Positions 23,847 to 33,925 of a stretch of DNA of 64,000 nucleotides are shown in pieces (position 1 is the stretch's first letter; each line of letters opens with the position of its first letter). The translations under genes were made by a program, and so were the position numbers. This stretch comes from Polynucleobacter duraquae (GTDB lineage Bacteria > Pseudomonadota > Gammaproteobacteria > Burkholderiales > Burkholderiaceae), in contig NZ_CP007501.1 of the NCBI RefSeq assembly GCF_000973625.1, forward strand, positions 1 through 64,000. The letters run 5' to 3'. The notes beneath the pieces are model-generated. The model ran no database searches, was not told the DNA's origin, and saw only the letters and a list, made by a program, of their open reading frames with translations.

Positions 23847-25979
23847 ATGACGCTTAAACCCACTATCGTTCAGGTAGTAATAGATAAACCTTTGGCCCAG
23901 GGATTTGACTACCTATGGGATGCTGAAAAATTAGGCAAGTTACCAGAGATAGGTAATGTGGTTTCAGTACCATTTGCAAGATCAAAAGTAATCGCACTTG
24001 TAATAAAAGTGAGTAATCACTCTGATTATGAAATATCGAAACTAAAGTCTGTGGAAAGTCTCGCACCACTTCCAGTATTCGATCCAGCCCTATTAAGACT
24101 AATGAATTTTGCAAGTCAGTATTACGTCCATGCGCTAGGAGAAACCATCTTGCCAGTGATTCCACAAATGTGGAAAAAGGCAGATGACTGGGAAAAGATT
24201 TTAGAAAAACTGAAAGCAGCTGAAAAGCAAAGTAAAAAAAAGCTAGCTGATGTCACAGAAGGATTGATCACACTAGATCAATTAAATTCCGAACAGAAGA
24301 TCGCCCTAGATCAATTACTGTCAGATGGTGAAAAAGAAAATCAATTTAGGGCAATTCTGCTGCAGGGTCAAACAGGAAGTGGCAAGACAGCTGTTTTTCT
24401 GAATTGGCTTGCAAGCACCCTTAAAGAAGAGGATGCACAAGTACTGTTACTGGTGCCAGAGATTAACTTAACGCCGCAATTAGAAAGACAGGTGAGTGCC
24501 TACTTCCCTGATAAAAAAATGGCGGTGTTGCATAGCGGTATCAGTGAAAAGAAAAGAGGTGTCGCCTGGTATGAAGCGATGACTGGTAAAGCACAAATTA
24601 TTTTGGGAACTAGGTTGGCGGCATTAACGCCAATTCCAAATTTACGCGTCATAGTGGTAGATGAAGAGCACGACCCATCTTATAAACAACAAGATGGTAC
24701 CCGCTACTCAGCAAGAGATTTGGCAATTTGGCGAGCCCATGATCAAAAAATACCCATCCTCTTATCTTCTGCAACACCGTCACTAGAAACCTGGTTAGCA
24801 GCTAAATCTGGTCGCTATGAAAATATTCGGCTTGATCAGCGTGCACAGGGTGCAAGCTTGCCTTGCGTGCACTTAATTAATACACGTGATCCACAAAATC
24901 AATTTAGCCCAGGCGATGTAGGCGCAAGCAAGCAAAAAAGTCTGATTACAAAAACATTGGCAAATGCCATTACAAAAACGCTTGCAGAGAAAAAACAAAG
25001 TTTGATTTTAATTAATAGGCGCGGCTATGCTCCGGTACTCAGTTGCACGGCATGTAATTGGTTATCAAAATGTACTCAATGCTCAACCTATACCGTCATG
25101 CATAAGGCCGGAGCATTAAGCAAAAGATCGGTGCTAAATTGTCACCATTGTGGTTTGGTAAAGTCCATTCCCCAGTTTTGCCCTGACTGTGGAAATGCAG
25201 ATCTGAAAACACTTGGGCATGGAACTCAAAAATTAGAAGATGCCATTGAAGAAATGTGGCCACAAGCCAGAGTGCTGAGGGTCGACACAGACTCAAGCAG
25301 AAAGAGTAAAGGAGCAGAAGCACTCTTTAAGGAAATACACGATGGCAATGTTGATATTGTCGTTGGCACTCAAATGATTGCCAAAGGACATGACTATCAA
25401 AACATTGGACTAGTCGCCGTATTGGATGCTGATAGTCGACTGTATTCAGCAGACTTTAGGGCCGCTGAAAGATTATTTGCGCAGTTAGTTCAGGTTGCTG
25501 GACGTGCGGGTAGGTCAGGCACTCAAGGTGAAGCTGGGGGTGATATTTATATCGAGACACAATACCCAGAGTCACCTGTATTTCAGTATTTGTTAAGACA
25601 TGATGTCGATGGATTTTTAGCATTTACTGCCAAAGAGCGAGAAGAGGCAAAATTACCACCCTACTCATATCAAGCGCTCATACATGCAGAAGGTAAAAGC
25701 TTGGATCAGGCGATTCAGTTTTTGAATGAACTAAAGACGCGTATAAAAACAAAGGGACTGATTACGAAAGAGCTTAAAGTGTACGACCCAGTACCTAAGC
25801 CGGTCATGCGGGTGGCGGGTGCAGAGCGTGCCCAATTATTAATTGAGTCAGGAAATCGTAAACTGCTACAAGAAACACTTGAAATAATTGATCAAGAGTT
25901 ACGCCAAGATTCCACAGGAAGAATCAGTAAAACATCACGCATTCGATGGTTGGTAGAGCGCGATCCGATTGCTATCTAA
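23847..25979 (+). CDS. priA: Primosomal protein N' (replication restart helicase PriA)
   Basis: PriA recognises stalled forks and reloads the replicative helicase. The 710-residue protein has Walker A GQTGSGKTAVFL, a DEEH motif (VVDEEHDPSYKQQDGTRYSA), SSATPSLETW, and VVGTQMIAKGHD in helicase motif V. A zinc-binding block with CTACNWLSKCTQC, CHHCG and CPDCG pairs follows the helicase core. The N-terminal 3'-binding domain is present (TIVQVVIDKPLAQGFDYLWD). The gene looks more A-rich than neighbouring genes by eye; this was not computed. Its stop codon overlaps that of the convergent gcvH by 4 bp. Confidence 0.96.
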   Translation: MTLKPTIVQVVIDKPLAQGFDYLWDAEKLGKLPEIGNVVSVPFARSKVIALVIKVSNHSDYEISKLKSVESLAPLPVFDPALLRLMNFASQYYVHALGETILPVIPQMWKKADDWEKILEKLKAAEKQSKKKLADVTEGLITLDQLNSEQKIALDQLLSDGEKENQFRAILLQGQTGSGKTAVFLNWLASTLKEEDAQVLLLVPEINLTPQLERQVSAYFPDKKMAVLHSGISEKKRGVAWYEAMTGKAQIILGTRLAALTPIPNLRVIVVDEEHDPSYKQQDGTRYSARDLAIWRAHDQKIPILLSSATPSLETWLAAKSGRYENIRLDQRAQGASLPCVHLINTRDPQNQFSPGDVGASKQKSLITKTLANAITKTLAEKKQSLILINRRGYAPVLSCTACNWLSKCTQCSTYTVMHKAGALSKRSVLNCHHCGLVKSIPQFCPDCGNADLKTLGHGTQKLEDAIEEMWPQARVLRVDTDSSRKSKGAEALFKEIHDGNVDIVVGTQMIAKGHDYQNIGLVAVLDADSRLYSADFRAAERLFAQLVQVAGRAGRSGTQGEAGGDIYIETQYPESPVFQYLLRHDVDGFLAFTAKEREEAKLPPYSYQALIHAEGKSLDQAIQFLNELKTRIKTKGLITKELKVYDPVPKPVMRVAGAERAQLLIESGNRKLLQETLEIIDQELRQDSTGRISKTSRIRWLVERDPIAI

Positions 25980-26368
25980 GCGCCTGCACTCGATTCGTAT
26001 TGTGTGAGCGACATCAGGTCGTTTAGATTGGTACTCAACATCTCCGGGGATGTTGGTTTAATTTTAAATAACCAAACTGTATACGGTTGAGTGTTTACTA
26101 CCTCAGGGTTAGCGTCCATCTCTTCGTTGAGGGCAATAATCTCGCCGCTAATGGGCGCATGAATATCGCTTGCCGCTTTAACTGACTCTATTGCGGCAAT
26201 GGCTTCGCCCTGCTTCACTTGCTGGCCAATTTTAGGCGCTTGGAAAAACATGACATCACCTAAAGCCTCTTGCGCATGATTGCTAATACCCACCCATACC
26301 AGTCCATCATCTTCGATACTGGCCCACTCATGTGTTTCTGCAAACTTAAATGTGTCTTGAGTTTTCAT
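25976..26368 (-). CDS. gcvH: Glycine cleavage system H protein
   Basis: GcvH is the lipoyl carrier that shuttles the aminomethyl group between the P, T and L proteins. The 130-residue protein has the lipoylation motif ESVKAASDIHAPISGEI with the modified lysine at K64, and the N-terminal THEWASIEDDG pattern. AGGA lies 6 bases before the ATG. No gcvT or gcvP lies beside it, so it is an orphan locus. Such proteins can also support lipoate metabolism. It is downstream of the zinc-ribbon gene and the desaturase on the same strand. Confidence 0.93.
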   Translation of the reverse strand: MKTQDTFKFAETHEWASIEDDGLVWVGISNHAQEALGDVMFFQAPKIGQQVKQGEAIAAIESVKAASDIHAPISGEIIALNEEMDANPEVVNTQPYTVWLFKIKPTSPEMLSTNLNDLMSLTQYESSAGA

Positions 26369-26507
26369 TATGTATCCTGTGGACTATGTCGGTGACGACA
26401 TGGGTTTGTTCCGCGTCATGGATTTCTATCGACGTTTATTGAAAAGCATCGAAGCAATCCTTTTTTGGGGATTGATCAATGCTGAGCTGGTAAAACTAAA
26501 TAAAAAT

Positions 26508-26693
26508 TTAGGTTTTTGCTGAGCCAGTACGATGTGTACGGTTGTATAAGCAACTGGCACAAATCCAGCGCTGCTTGCGATTGCTGGTCGGAATCCAAGT
26601 GCCACCTTCCAGACGCTTTTCACGACTGCATGAGGAGCAAAACTTAAGGCTCTGTGAGGTTTCTTGGGTAGCAGCTGGAGTCGAGGTAGTCAT
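26508..26693 (-). CDS. Small zinc-ribbon protein of unknown function
   Basis: This 61-residue product, starting from the ATG at 26693, has two CxxC pairs (C19/C22 in FCSSC and C45/C48 in ICASC) separated by a basic, Trp-containing stretch (KRLEGGTWIPTSNRKQRW). This spacing is a typical zinc ribbon. No signal peptide is present. The ORF can be extended two codons to a TTG at 26699, but the ATG is preferred. It lies 41 bp downstream of the desaturase stop and 139 bp before gcvH on the same strand. I recall similar short proteins in Burkholderiales but cannot name a family. Confidence 0.65.
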   Translation of the reverse strand: MTTSTPAATQETSQSLKFCSSCSREKRLEGGTWIPTSNRKQRWICASCLYNRTHRTGSAKT

Positions 26694-26734
26694 GGGCAAT
26701 CCGAGTAATCCAAATCTTGTACAGAAACTCTATT

Positions 26735-27877
26735 TTACCCGTTTTGTCCCGCTGGGGCTGGGCTTAGAACGACTCTGACTGAATCAGCCGTTTTATTGCC
26801 ATCAAAATCGAGCCAAGCCTTGTTTTCAAAGTCATAGAGCTTGCACTTGCGAGCTGTCTCGAAATACCAGGCCCAGGAGAACTTTTGGACAAAAATACGC
26901 TCTGGAAGGATGGTTTCCAGGGTATTTTGGGCTTCTTTGAGGCGATACAGGGGGACGCTCATATCCACGTGGTGGGCGGTATGCTCCATGATATGGTGCA
27001 TTAAAGAGCCCCAAATCCAATTAAAGGTCAAATGCACTGTGGTGGATACAAAAGGTTGGGCGCGCAACCACTCAGATTTCTTGTCATACCAAGAGACCGA
27101 TGTATGGGTGTGATGAACATAGACCACAAAACCAATCATTCCATTCCAAAACAGGAAAGGAACAGCAAAACCAGTAATGAGGCCAAGCCAAACAGATTGA
27201 CCAGTAGCTAGGGCACCAGCGATAAGACAAGCAATCCAGATAATGGCAAAACCGGTTACCAATAGATTGTCTTTTAAGAAAATTGGACGATCGCCAGGCT
27301 TGTTTTTGGCATTCGGGAAGTACTCACGTCTCCACCAGATCTCAATGAGATAGTAGAAAACAGGGCCCCAACCGCTACGGTAAAGACGCTCCAAAGCCTT
27401 GCGCCATGCAGGAAGGGCATCAAATTCTGCCTTTGATAACGGAGCCCAGACAAAGTCAAAACCCTTCAGGTTGGTCTGACCATGGTGTACCACGTTGTGG
27501 CCCACATCCCATAAGCTATAAGGGGTTAGTGATGGCAAGAACGCAATGCGACCCAACACTTTGTTTAGTTCGCGGTGCGGAGTGTAGCTTTGATGGCAGG
27601 CATCATGACCTAAGATGAAGATACGACCAGTAACAAAACCAGCAACTAAGCCCAAAACGATTTTGATCAGCACGCTTTCAATAAAAATAGTCCCAGCGAT
27701 ACAGCCAAGCCATAAAACAGCATCCATCACTAGCAACGCAATTGCTTTTGCTGTTTCTCCTTGAGCCATGGGGATCAGCCAGCTGCGAATAATTTTTCGG
27801 TGTGGCAACGGAAGATCTGGAGCCAAAGGATTGGCCATAGAAGGTTCGGATAGGGCAGAATTTAGATGATTTGACAT
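26735..27877 (-). CDS. Membrane fatty acid desaturase
   Basis: The 380-residue protein has three histidine clusters of the membrane di-iron desaturase family: HDACH (91-95), HNVVHH (127-132) and HHIMEHTAHH (294-303). Hydrophobic stretches lie around 44-90 and 205-255. It would introduce a double bond into acyl chains of lipids or acyl-CoA, adjusting membrane fluidity; regioselectivity (for example delta-12) cannot be read directly. The ORF can start from a TTG at 27889, but the ATG at 27877 gives MSNHLNSALSE and is preferred. It heads a minus-strand group with the zinc-ribbon gene and gcvH. Confidence 0.88.
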   Translation of the reverse strand: MSNHLNSALSEPSMANPLAPDLPLPHRKIIRSWLIPMAQGETAKAIALLVMDAVLWLGCIAGTIFIESVLIKIVLGLVAGFVTGRIFILGHDACHQSYTPHRELNKVLGRIAFLPSLTPYSLWDVGHNVVHHGQTNLKGFDFVWAPLSKAEFDALPAWRKALERLYRSGWGPVFYYLIEIWWRREYFPNAKNKPGDRPIFLKDNLLVTGFAIIWIACLIAGALATGQSVWLGLITGFAVPFLFWNGMIGFVVYVHHTHTSVSWYDKKSEWLRAQPFVSTTVHLTFNWIWGSLMHHIMEHTAHHVDMSVPLYRLKEAQNTLETILPERIFVQKFSWAWYFETARKCKLYDFENKAWLDFDGNKTADSVRVVLSPAPAGQNG

Positions 27878-27957
27878 GATAAGAATCAATAAGTTAGGGA
27901 GAAATGATAGCCTTTTTCACGAATTTGCGCATGATGTAGGTCAAAAACCCCCTGATT

Positions 27958-28033
27958 TGGTGCGCCCGGCAGGAATCGAACCTGCGACCCTTGGCTTCGG
28001 AGGCCAATACTCTATCCACTGAGCTACGGGCGC
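27958..28033 (-). tRNA. tRNA-Arg (CCG)
   Basis: On the minus strand the 76-nt cloverleaf begins GCGCCCG and ends CGGGCGC-A-CCA with an encoded CCA. The anticodon loop is CTCCGAA between TTGGC and GCCAA, giving anticodon CCG. D-arm GCTC/GAGT and T-loop TTCGATT are normal. Confidence 0.97.
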
Positions 28034-28135
28034 CAGTAGGAAATTCGCTAACTAGGCTATTGTAAGTGCCTATATCTTCACGGTCTCGTTATAATTGTGA
28101 AGTTACTCTAAAACCAGTCAAACTATAAAAGTCCT

Positions 28136-28351
28136 ATGAGCGAAGCACACGGCAGCATTATTAAAACCCCCAAACAACTGATCATCACGGTATTTGCTAC
28201 CTTTTTTGTGCCTTTGATCATTATCTTGTTGCTGTTGGTTTATGTTAATAACGGTAAGCGTACTGATGCCGCTGCCTCTGCTGAGCAGCTGATTAAGCCT
28301 GTTGCGCAGTTAAATTACCAAGATGCCAGCCCTCCAGCGGCGTCCAAATAG
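28136..28351 (+). CDS. Short membrane protein resembling the anchor of a membrane-bound cytochrome c5
   Basis: The 71-residue product has a short cytoplasmic start (MSEAHGSIIKTPKQLI), one strong membrane helix (about 17-41) and a periplasmic tail with LIKPVAQLNYQD and PAASK. I recall this N-terminal pattern from betaproteobacterial membrane-anchored cytochrome c5 proteins, which continue through an Ala/Pro linker into a CxxCH domain. Here a TAG ends the frame. The following codons read AAPAAK and then TAG again, and no CxxCH follows before the terminator. It may be a decapitated relic or a genuine small membrane protein. The region between tRNA-Arg and this gene holds a perfect -10 box (TATAAT at 28090-28095) without a good -35. 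Confidence 0.6.
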   Translation: MSEAHGSIIKTPKQLIITVFATFFVPLIIILLLLVYVNNGKRTDAAASAEQLIKPVAQLNYQDASPPAASK

Positions 28352-28387
28352 GCTGCCCCAGCTGCTAAATAGTCTTTCAGCACAATA

Positions 28388-28414
28388 AAAAAGCTGGCAT
28401 CTGGCCAGCTTTTT
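28388..28414. terminator. Bidirectional intrinsic terminator between the short membrane gene and rsmI
   Basis: A perfect 11-bp stem (AAAAAGCTGGC at 28388-28398, GCCAGCTTTTT at 28404-28414) encloses a 5-nt loop. T-runs lie on the 3' side on both strands, so it can end both convergent transcripts. It overlaps the last bases of the rsmI stop codon (28413-28415). Confidence 0.88.
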
Positions 28415-29318
28415 ACTTTCTGCCATTTTGATCTTTGGCATCTAATGCCACCTGGTAAGCCTCTTTTTTGCTTAGACCAAGTGTTTGAGCTAGTACGGCG
28501 GCAATTTCTTTGCTACCTAAGTAGGGACTTAAGGCATTTGCCCATAGCAAGAGCGCGGAATGTTCAGGTGCCTGATCTGTATTGGCTTGGCGGCCAGCTA
28601 CTAAGATAATAAATTCACCTCTCAGGCTTTCGGCACCATCAAGCCACTCTGGAATTTTGATTGCGTCGAGCGTAACTAGTTGCTCAAACTTTTTGGTGAG
28701 CTCCCTGCCGATTAGTACCTGGCGGCCCGGCTCTAGTTCTTTACTGAGCGTTATCAGGGTGTCGCGTATTTGATGTGGTGATTCAAAAAAGATGCTCGTT
28801 TTTGAATTGTTACGAATATCTTGAATGAGTATGCCCCTCTCTTTAGCTTTGTTCGGCCAGAAGCCAAGAAACTGAAAGCGCCCTTCCGATGGCAACATGA
28901 CTGAGCCGCTGGCAGAAATGGCGGACAATACCGCACTAGCCCCGGGGATAGGAATAACTCGAAAGCCTGCTTTCTGAACGGCGCTTACTAGTCTTGCGCC
29001 TGGATCAGAAACGCCCGGAGTGCCCGCGTCCGAAATGTAGGCCCAGCGTTCATTGTGAGCGAGGTGCTCAATAATGGTTTGCGAGCCAGTAATTTCATTG
29101 TGCTCATGCAGAGCAACACATTTCTTATGAATGCCAAAGTGTTGCAGCAGGGGCGCGCTATGTCTGGTGTCTTCACAGGCAATTCCATCCACTGAATTAA
29201 GCACATGTAGTGCTCGCAAAGTAATATCACCCAAATTACCGATGGGCGTTGCAACCATATATAGAGCCCCAGCTGGCAGATCCTGTTGTTTTAAAAAGTC
29301 AAAGGAGCTTAATTCCAT
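28413..29318 (-). CDS. rsmI: 16S rRNA (cytidine-1402-2'-O)-methyltransferase RsmI
   Basis: RsmI methylates the ribose of C1402 in the decoding centre. The 301-residue protein contains the tetrapyrrole-methylase-type SAM fold motifs ALYMVATPIGNLGDITLRAL, CEDTRHSAPLL and YISDAGTPGVSDPGARLV, all diagnostic. It is divergent from the downstream SIS gene. In many proteobacteria yraN separates the two; here the 87-bp gap holds no gene. Confidence 0.95.
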   Translation of the reverse strand: MELSSFDFLKQQDLPAGALYMVATPIGNLGDITLRALHVLNSVDGIACEDTRHSAPLLQHFGIHKKCVALHEHNEITGSQTIIEHLAHNERWAYISDAGTPGVSDPGARLVSAVQKAGFRVIPIPGASAVLSAISASGSVMLPSEGRFQFLGFWPNKAKERGILIQDIRNNSKTSIFFESPHQIRDTLITLSKELEPGRQVLIGRELTKKFEQLVTLDAIKIPEWLDGAESLRGEFIILVAGRQANTDQAPEHSALLLWANALSPYLGSKEIAAVLAQTLGLSKKEAYQVALDAKDQNGRK

Positions 29319-29405
29319 GTAGGCAATCTTTTGTAAAAAGTATCAATAAACAAGAGAATACGTTGCTTTTGAAATCATGGGTAACGTAAGCAGGTTTCCT
29401 GAACT

Positions 29406-30026
29406 ATGGCGCATAATAATGTGATGGATAAAGACACTCTCGAACGTTTGCGCGCTCGCGCATCCCAACATTTTTTAGATAGTATTGCTGTAAAGCAAGA
29501 GGCTGAAAAAATACTTCCTGATCAGGTTGCTCGCGGCATAGTCGCCATGACAGACTGTTTGCGTGCTGGCGGAAAAGTAATGGCTTGCGGCAATGGTGGA
29601 TCTGCTGCTGATGCGCAACATTTTGCTGCCGAGCTCATTGGTCGCTTCGAGAGAGAACGACAAGAGTTGGCCGCGATTGCGCTAACTACAGACACCTCTA
29701 TTTTGACCGCTGTAGGTAATGACTATAGCTATGACGAAATCTTTGCCAAGCAAGTTCGTGGCCTTGGAAAAAAAGGTGACATCTTGATTGGCATCTCCAC
29801 CTCAGGCAATTCAAAAAACGTAGTGAGAGCAATTGAGGCTGCAAAAAAGATGGGGATTCAGATTATTGCTTTGACTGGTAACGGCGGCGGAAAAATTGCC
29901 ACCTTATTAGGTGTAGATGATATTCATCTATGTGCGCCCTCCACTCGCACTGCCCGCATTCAAGAAACACATTTAGTTTTGCTTCATGCTTTGTGTGATG
30001 GCGTAGATCATTTATTGCTCGATTAA
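29406..30026 (+). CDS. diaA: SIS-domain protein, DiaA/GmhA-like phosphosugar-binding protein
   Basis: The 206-residue protein has an SIS fold with CGNGGSAADAQHFAAEL (about 58-74), DILIGISTSGNSKNVV, and HLCAPSTRTARIQETHL near the C terminus. The family splits into GmhA (sedoheptulose-7-phosphate isomerase for LPS heptose) and DiaA, which helps DnaA assemble at oriC. The context rsmI - SIS - BON lipoprotein matches the DiaA locus of gammaproteobacteria, so DiaA is favoured, but the enzymatic role is not excluded. Start: ATG at 29406 or ATG at 29424, neither with a strong ribosome binding site. Confidence 0.72.
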   Translation: MAHNNVMDKDTLERLRARASQHFLDSIAVKQEAEKILPDQVARGIVAMTDCLRAGGKVMACGNGGSAADAQHFAAELIGRFERERQELAAIALTTDTSILTAVGNDYSYDEIFAKQVRGLGKKGDILIGISTSGNSKNVVRAIEAAKKMGIQIIALTGNGGGKIATLLGVDDIHLCAPSTRTARIQETHLVLLHALCDGVDHLLLD

Positions 30027-30053
30027 TAGTTTCATTAATTAGAAGGTACGCAT

Positions 30054-30701
30054 ATGCGAAATACTCTCATCATCAAATTACTTGCTGCGATTTTGACTTT
30101 CTCATTCTTATCTGGTTGCGGAGTGTTGGCCGTTGGTGGTGTAGTGGCGGGTGCAAGTGTTTTAGCGGATCGCCGTTCGCCAGCTGTTCAAGCAATTGAT
30201 AAAGGCCTTGAGTTGGAAGCTAGCAATGCTTTAGCTAAGCGTTATGGCGATGATGCGCATATCAACGTGACATCATTCAATCAAAAGGTATTGTTGACTG
30301 GTGAAGCAAAAAATGCCGACATTAAGAGTCAGGCTGGTGCTTTTGTAAAGTCAATGAAAAATGCTCGCTCTGTCTTTAATGAATTGGTCATTGGACCAAA
30401 TAGCAGCTTTACTGCTCGTGCTAATGATTCCTACCTTGAATCTAAAATCAAAACCCAAATGATTTTCACAGACAAGCTGCCATCTAATTCAATGGCGATT
30501 GTTGCTGAAGGTAGCAGTATTTATTTGATGGGTATTCTGACGCAAAATGAGGCGGCGATTGCTAAAAAAGTCACCAGCAATATTGACGGTGTTAAAGATG
30601 TGTACGTCTACTTCGATATCATTTCTGAAGCAGAAAAAACGCGTCTAGAGAAACAAGGCAAGGCAGACGAAGCGCAACCAAACTCAATGCCAAAACAGTA
30701 A
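30054..30701 (+). CDS. BON-domain outer-membrane lipoprotein (DolP/YraP-like)
   Basis: The 215-residue protein begins with a lipoprotein signal peptide ending in the lipobox FLSGCG (Cys near residue 22). Two BON domains follow (about 45-115 and 120-195), which in DolP bind anionic phospholipids and support outer-membrane integrity. The C terminus is charged and probably disordered. It starts 27 bp after the SIS gene with AAGG before the ATG, so the pair is likely an operon, as in other proteobacteria. Confidence 0.88.
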   Translation: MRNTLIIKLLAAILTFSFLSGCGVLAVGGVVAGASVLADRRSPAVQAIDKGLELEASNALAKRYGDDAHINVTSFNQKVLLTGEAKNADIKSQAGAFVKSMKNARSVFNELVIGPNSSFTARANDSYLESKIKTQMIFTDKLPSNSMAIVAEGSSIYLMGILTQNEAAIAKKVTSNIDGVKDVYVYFDIISEAEKTRLEKQGKADEAQPNSMPKQ

Positions 30702-30736
30702 AGCTGTTTGATGAAAGGCGAGCAAAGAATTTATCT

Positions 30737-31078
30737 ATGCAACATCTGAAATGTTTTTTACTTGCCAGCATCTTCTTGCTATGTTCTCTGAGCGTGAAGG
30801 CATCTAGTGATGATGCAAAGGCAGCGTTACTTGCGAAACAAAATGCTTGCCTGGGATGCCATGCGCTTGATAAAAAAATTGTGGGCCCAAGCTTTCAAGC
30901 CGTTGCAAAAAAATATGCGAACGATCCTAGCCCAGTAGCTTTTCTAAAAAACAAAATTATTAAAGGCGGCTCTGGATCTTGGGGCGTTGTACCCATGCCA
31001 GCAAATGCAAAGCTAAGCGATGCTGATGTATCTTTATTGGCTGCTTGGATTTTGCGCGGTGCGCCTAGCGCAAATTAA
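30737..31078 (+). CDS. Periplasmic cytochrome c (class I, c551/c552-like)
   Basis: The 113-residue precursor has a signal peptide (about 1-22, cleaved near VKA-SS) and one haem motif CLGCH (about 37-41). The axial methionine is likely in VVPMPANAKLSD. Length and spacing match small soluble electron carriers. It follows the BON lipoprotein by 35 bp and is co-directional. It overlaps the convergent GNAT gene stop by 4 bp. Its electron partner is unknown; a terminal oxidase or nitrogen enzyme could use it. Confidence 0.9.
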   Translation: MQHLKCFLLASIFLLCSLSVKASSDDAKAALLAKQNACLGCHALDKKIVGPSFQAVAKKYANDPSPVAFLKNKIIKGGSGSWGVVPMPANAKLSDADVSLLAAWILRGAPSAN

Positions 31079-31734
31079 GTTGGACGAACGACTGGCTTTC
31101 CAAGAAACCAGGACCACGCATCATTTGAACGTTTAAAGTTTTCTTTAAGTGCATAGTCAAAGTCAGCCCACTGCTCATTGGCGGCTTCTTCGACAATCGT
31201 GCTTGAATTTGCAGGCGGTAACTTCAAGTAAGCATCTGCATCACCATAAGCGTACTCAACGAGCATTCCCGCCTTTTGTGCCAAATGCATCATCGCCCGG
31301 TTATTTGCCAAGCAATGTACATATAAGGTTTCGATGCGAGTATTGCGTGAGTGCACTGAAGCGCGTGCTAATAAGGCTGTACCTATGCCCTGCCCTCTGC
31401 CGTTAGGCAGCACGGATACGCCAAACTCTGCAGCTAATGGCTGACCTTTAGTTTTCGGTAAATACGCCAAATGAGCCATGCCAATTAGTTTTAGCTGAGA
31501 ATCAAAACTTCCAAAGATGGTATCCCTATTGAAGTCAAGGTTCTCCACATAGTTATGAATGACCTCATCAGACGTTTGAGTGCCAAAGCGAAGGCGACGA
31601 TCCTCTTCATTTAGAAGCAAAAGATGTTGAAGAATTCGCTCTCTATGACCAGCATGTAATTCGCGCACGGGTACTGCTAGGCCAGCTGTATAGGGCTTAC
31701 CAGGTAAGTGACTATTCGCTAATTTGTTGTGCAT
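31075..31734 (-). CDS. GNAT-family N-acetyltransferase
   Basis: The 219-residue protein has a GNAT core. The acetyl-CoA pyrophosphate-binding loop reads RGQGIGTALLARA, preceded by the strand AAEFGVSVLPNG. The later segment with NNRAMMHLAQKAGM is the usual motif B. Residues 1-60 (LHAGHRERILQHLLLLNEEDRRLRFG) resemble the N terminus of GNAT proteins related to bacterial protein acetyltransferases. The substrate is unknown. It converges on the cytochrome gene, and its start lies about 250 bp before the rRNA promoter region. Confidence 0.85.
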   Translation of the reverse strand: MHNKLANSHLPGKPYTAGLAVPVRELHAGHRERILQHLLLLNEEDRRLRFGTQTSDEVIHNYVENLDFNRDTIFGSFDSQLKLIGMAHLAYLPKTKGQPLAAEFGVSVLPNGRGQGIGTALLARASVHSRNTRIETLYVHCLANNRAMMHLAQKAGMLVEYAYGDADAYLKLPPANSSTIVEEAANEQWADFDYALKENFKRSNDAWSWFLGKPVVRPT

Positions 31735-32227
31735 AGCAACATACTATCAGAAACTAGATCAAATTTCAGGGTTTTCCCTAATATTAAAAATGCAGGCAAA
31801 AAAAGACGATAAACAGAGCAAAAAAATGAGTACTTTTTCTAAATTTACTGCCTTATCTATAAACACCGGCATATTTTCAAAAATAATAAAAATATTTTTC
31901 GCTCCCCATCCCCTTGTTTTAAATGGGTTTATTTAAAAAGTAGGAAAAAACATCGCTTTTTTATAGAAAAAGACTACGAAAGGTGTTGACGGACCCTCAA
32001 AAGGGGTATAAAGTCTCATCTCTCTGCTGCAACGTTTTATGAAACACAAAACGCGCAGCCCTCTTTAAAAATTAGTCAACCGATAATTGTGGGTACTAAG
32101 TGAAAGCATCAAGTCCTTCGGGACAGATGTAAATAAATAGTACTCATAGACAGTAAAAAGATTTGGTTTTATTACCAAGTCAATTTCTTTTGAATGAGTG
32201 CGACGATCCGCAAGGATCACAGGAATT
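31735..32227 (+). promoter_or_regulatory. rRNA operon promoter and leader
   Basis: This 493-bp stretch has no gene. It holds a strong rRNA promoter: TTGACG at 31986-31991, with a 17-bp spacer to TAAAGT (32009-32014), or TATAAA (32007-32012) at 15 bp. A/T-rich DNA upstream (about 31940-31985) could be an UP element. Downstream is a boxA-like antitermination signal (CCTCTTTAAAAATT, from 32060). The leader before 16S presumably contains the 5' half of the RNase III processing stem. The left part (31735-31940) is very AT-rich, and I see nothing else in it. Confidence 0.75.
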
Positions 32228-33763
<1,536 letters not shown>

Positions 33764-33818
33764 GAGAAAGATGCTGGAGCTTTAGTGCCCACACTTATCG
33801 GTTGACAATAAAAGCCAC

Positions 33819-33895
33819 GGGTCTGTAGCTCAGCTGGTTAGAGCACTGTGTTGATAACGCAGGGGTCGTAGGTTCAAGTCCTACCAGACCCACCA
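33819..33895 (+). tRNA. tRNA-Ile (GAT)
   Basis: A 77-nt cloverleaf in the 16S-23S spacer begins GGGTCTG and ends CAGACCC-A-CCA. The anticodon loop TTGATAA gives GAT. Encoded CCA and the usual spacer position support it. Confidence 0.98.
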
Positions 33896-33925
33896 CCAGC
33901 CAGAAACAAGACTTAGTGGGACGTT

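Noticed and set aside
26369..26507. Possible glycine riboswitch upstream of gcvH
   Set aside because: The 139-bp spacer lacks the conserved glycine-aptamer core and tandem arrangement on the minus strand; only short imperfect repeats are seen.
31724..31936. 70-residue ORF upstream of the rRNA operon
   Set aside because: Low-complexity Lys/Phe/Ile-rich translation of AT-rich DNA, no ribosome binding site, and it starts inside the GNAT gene.
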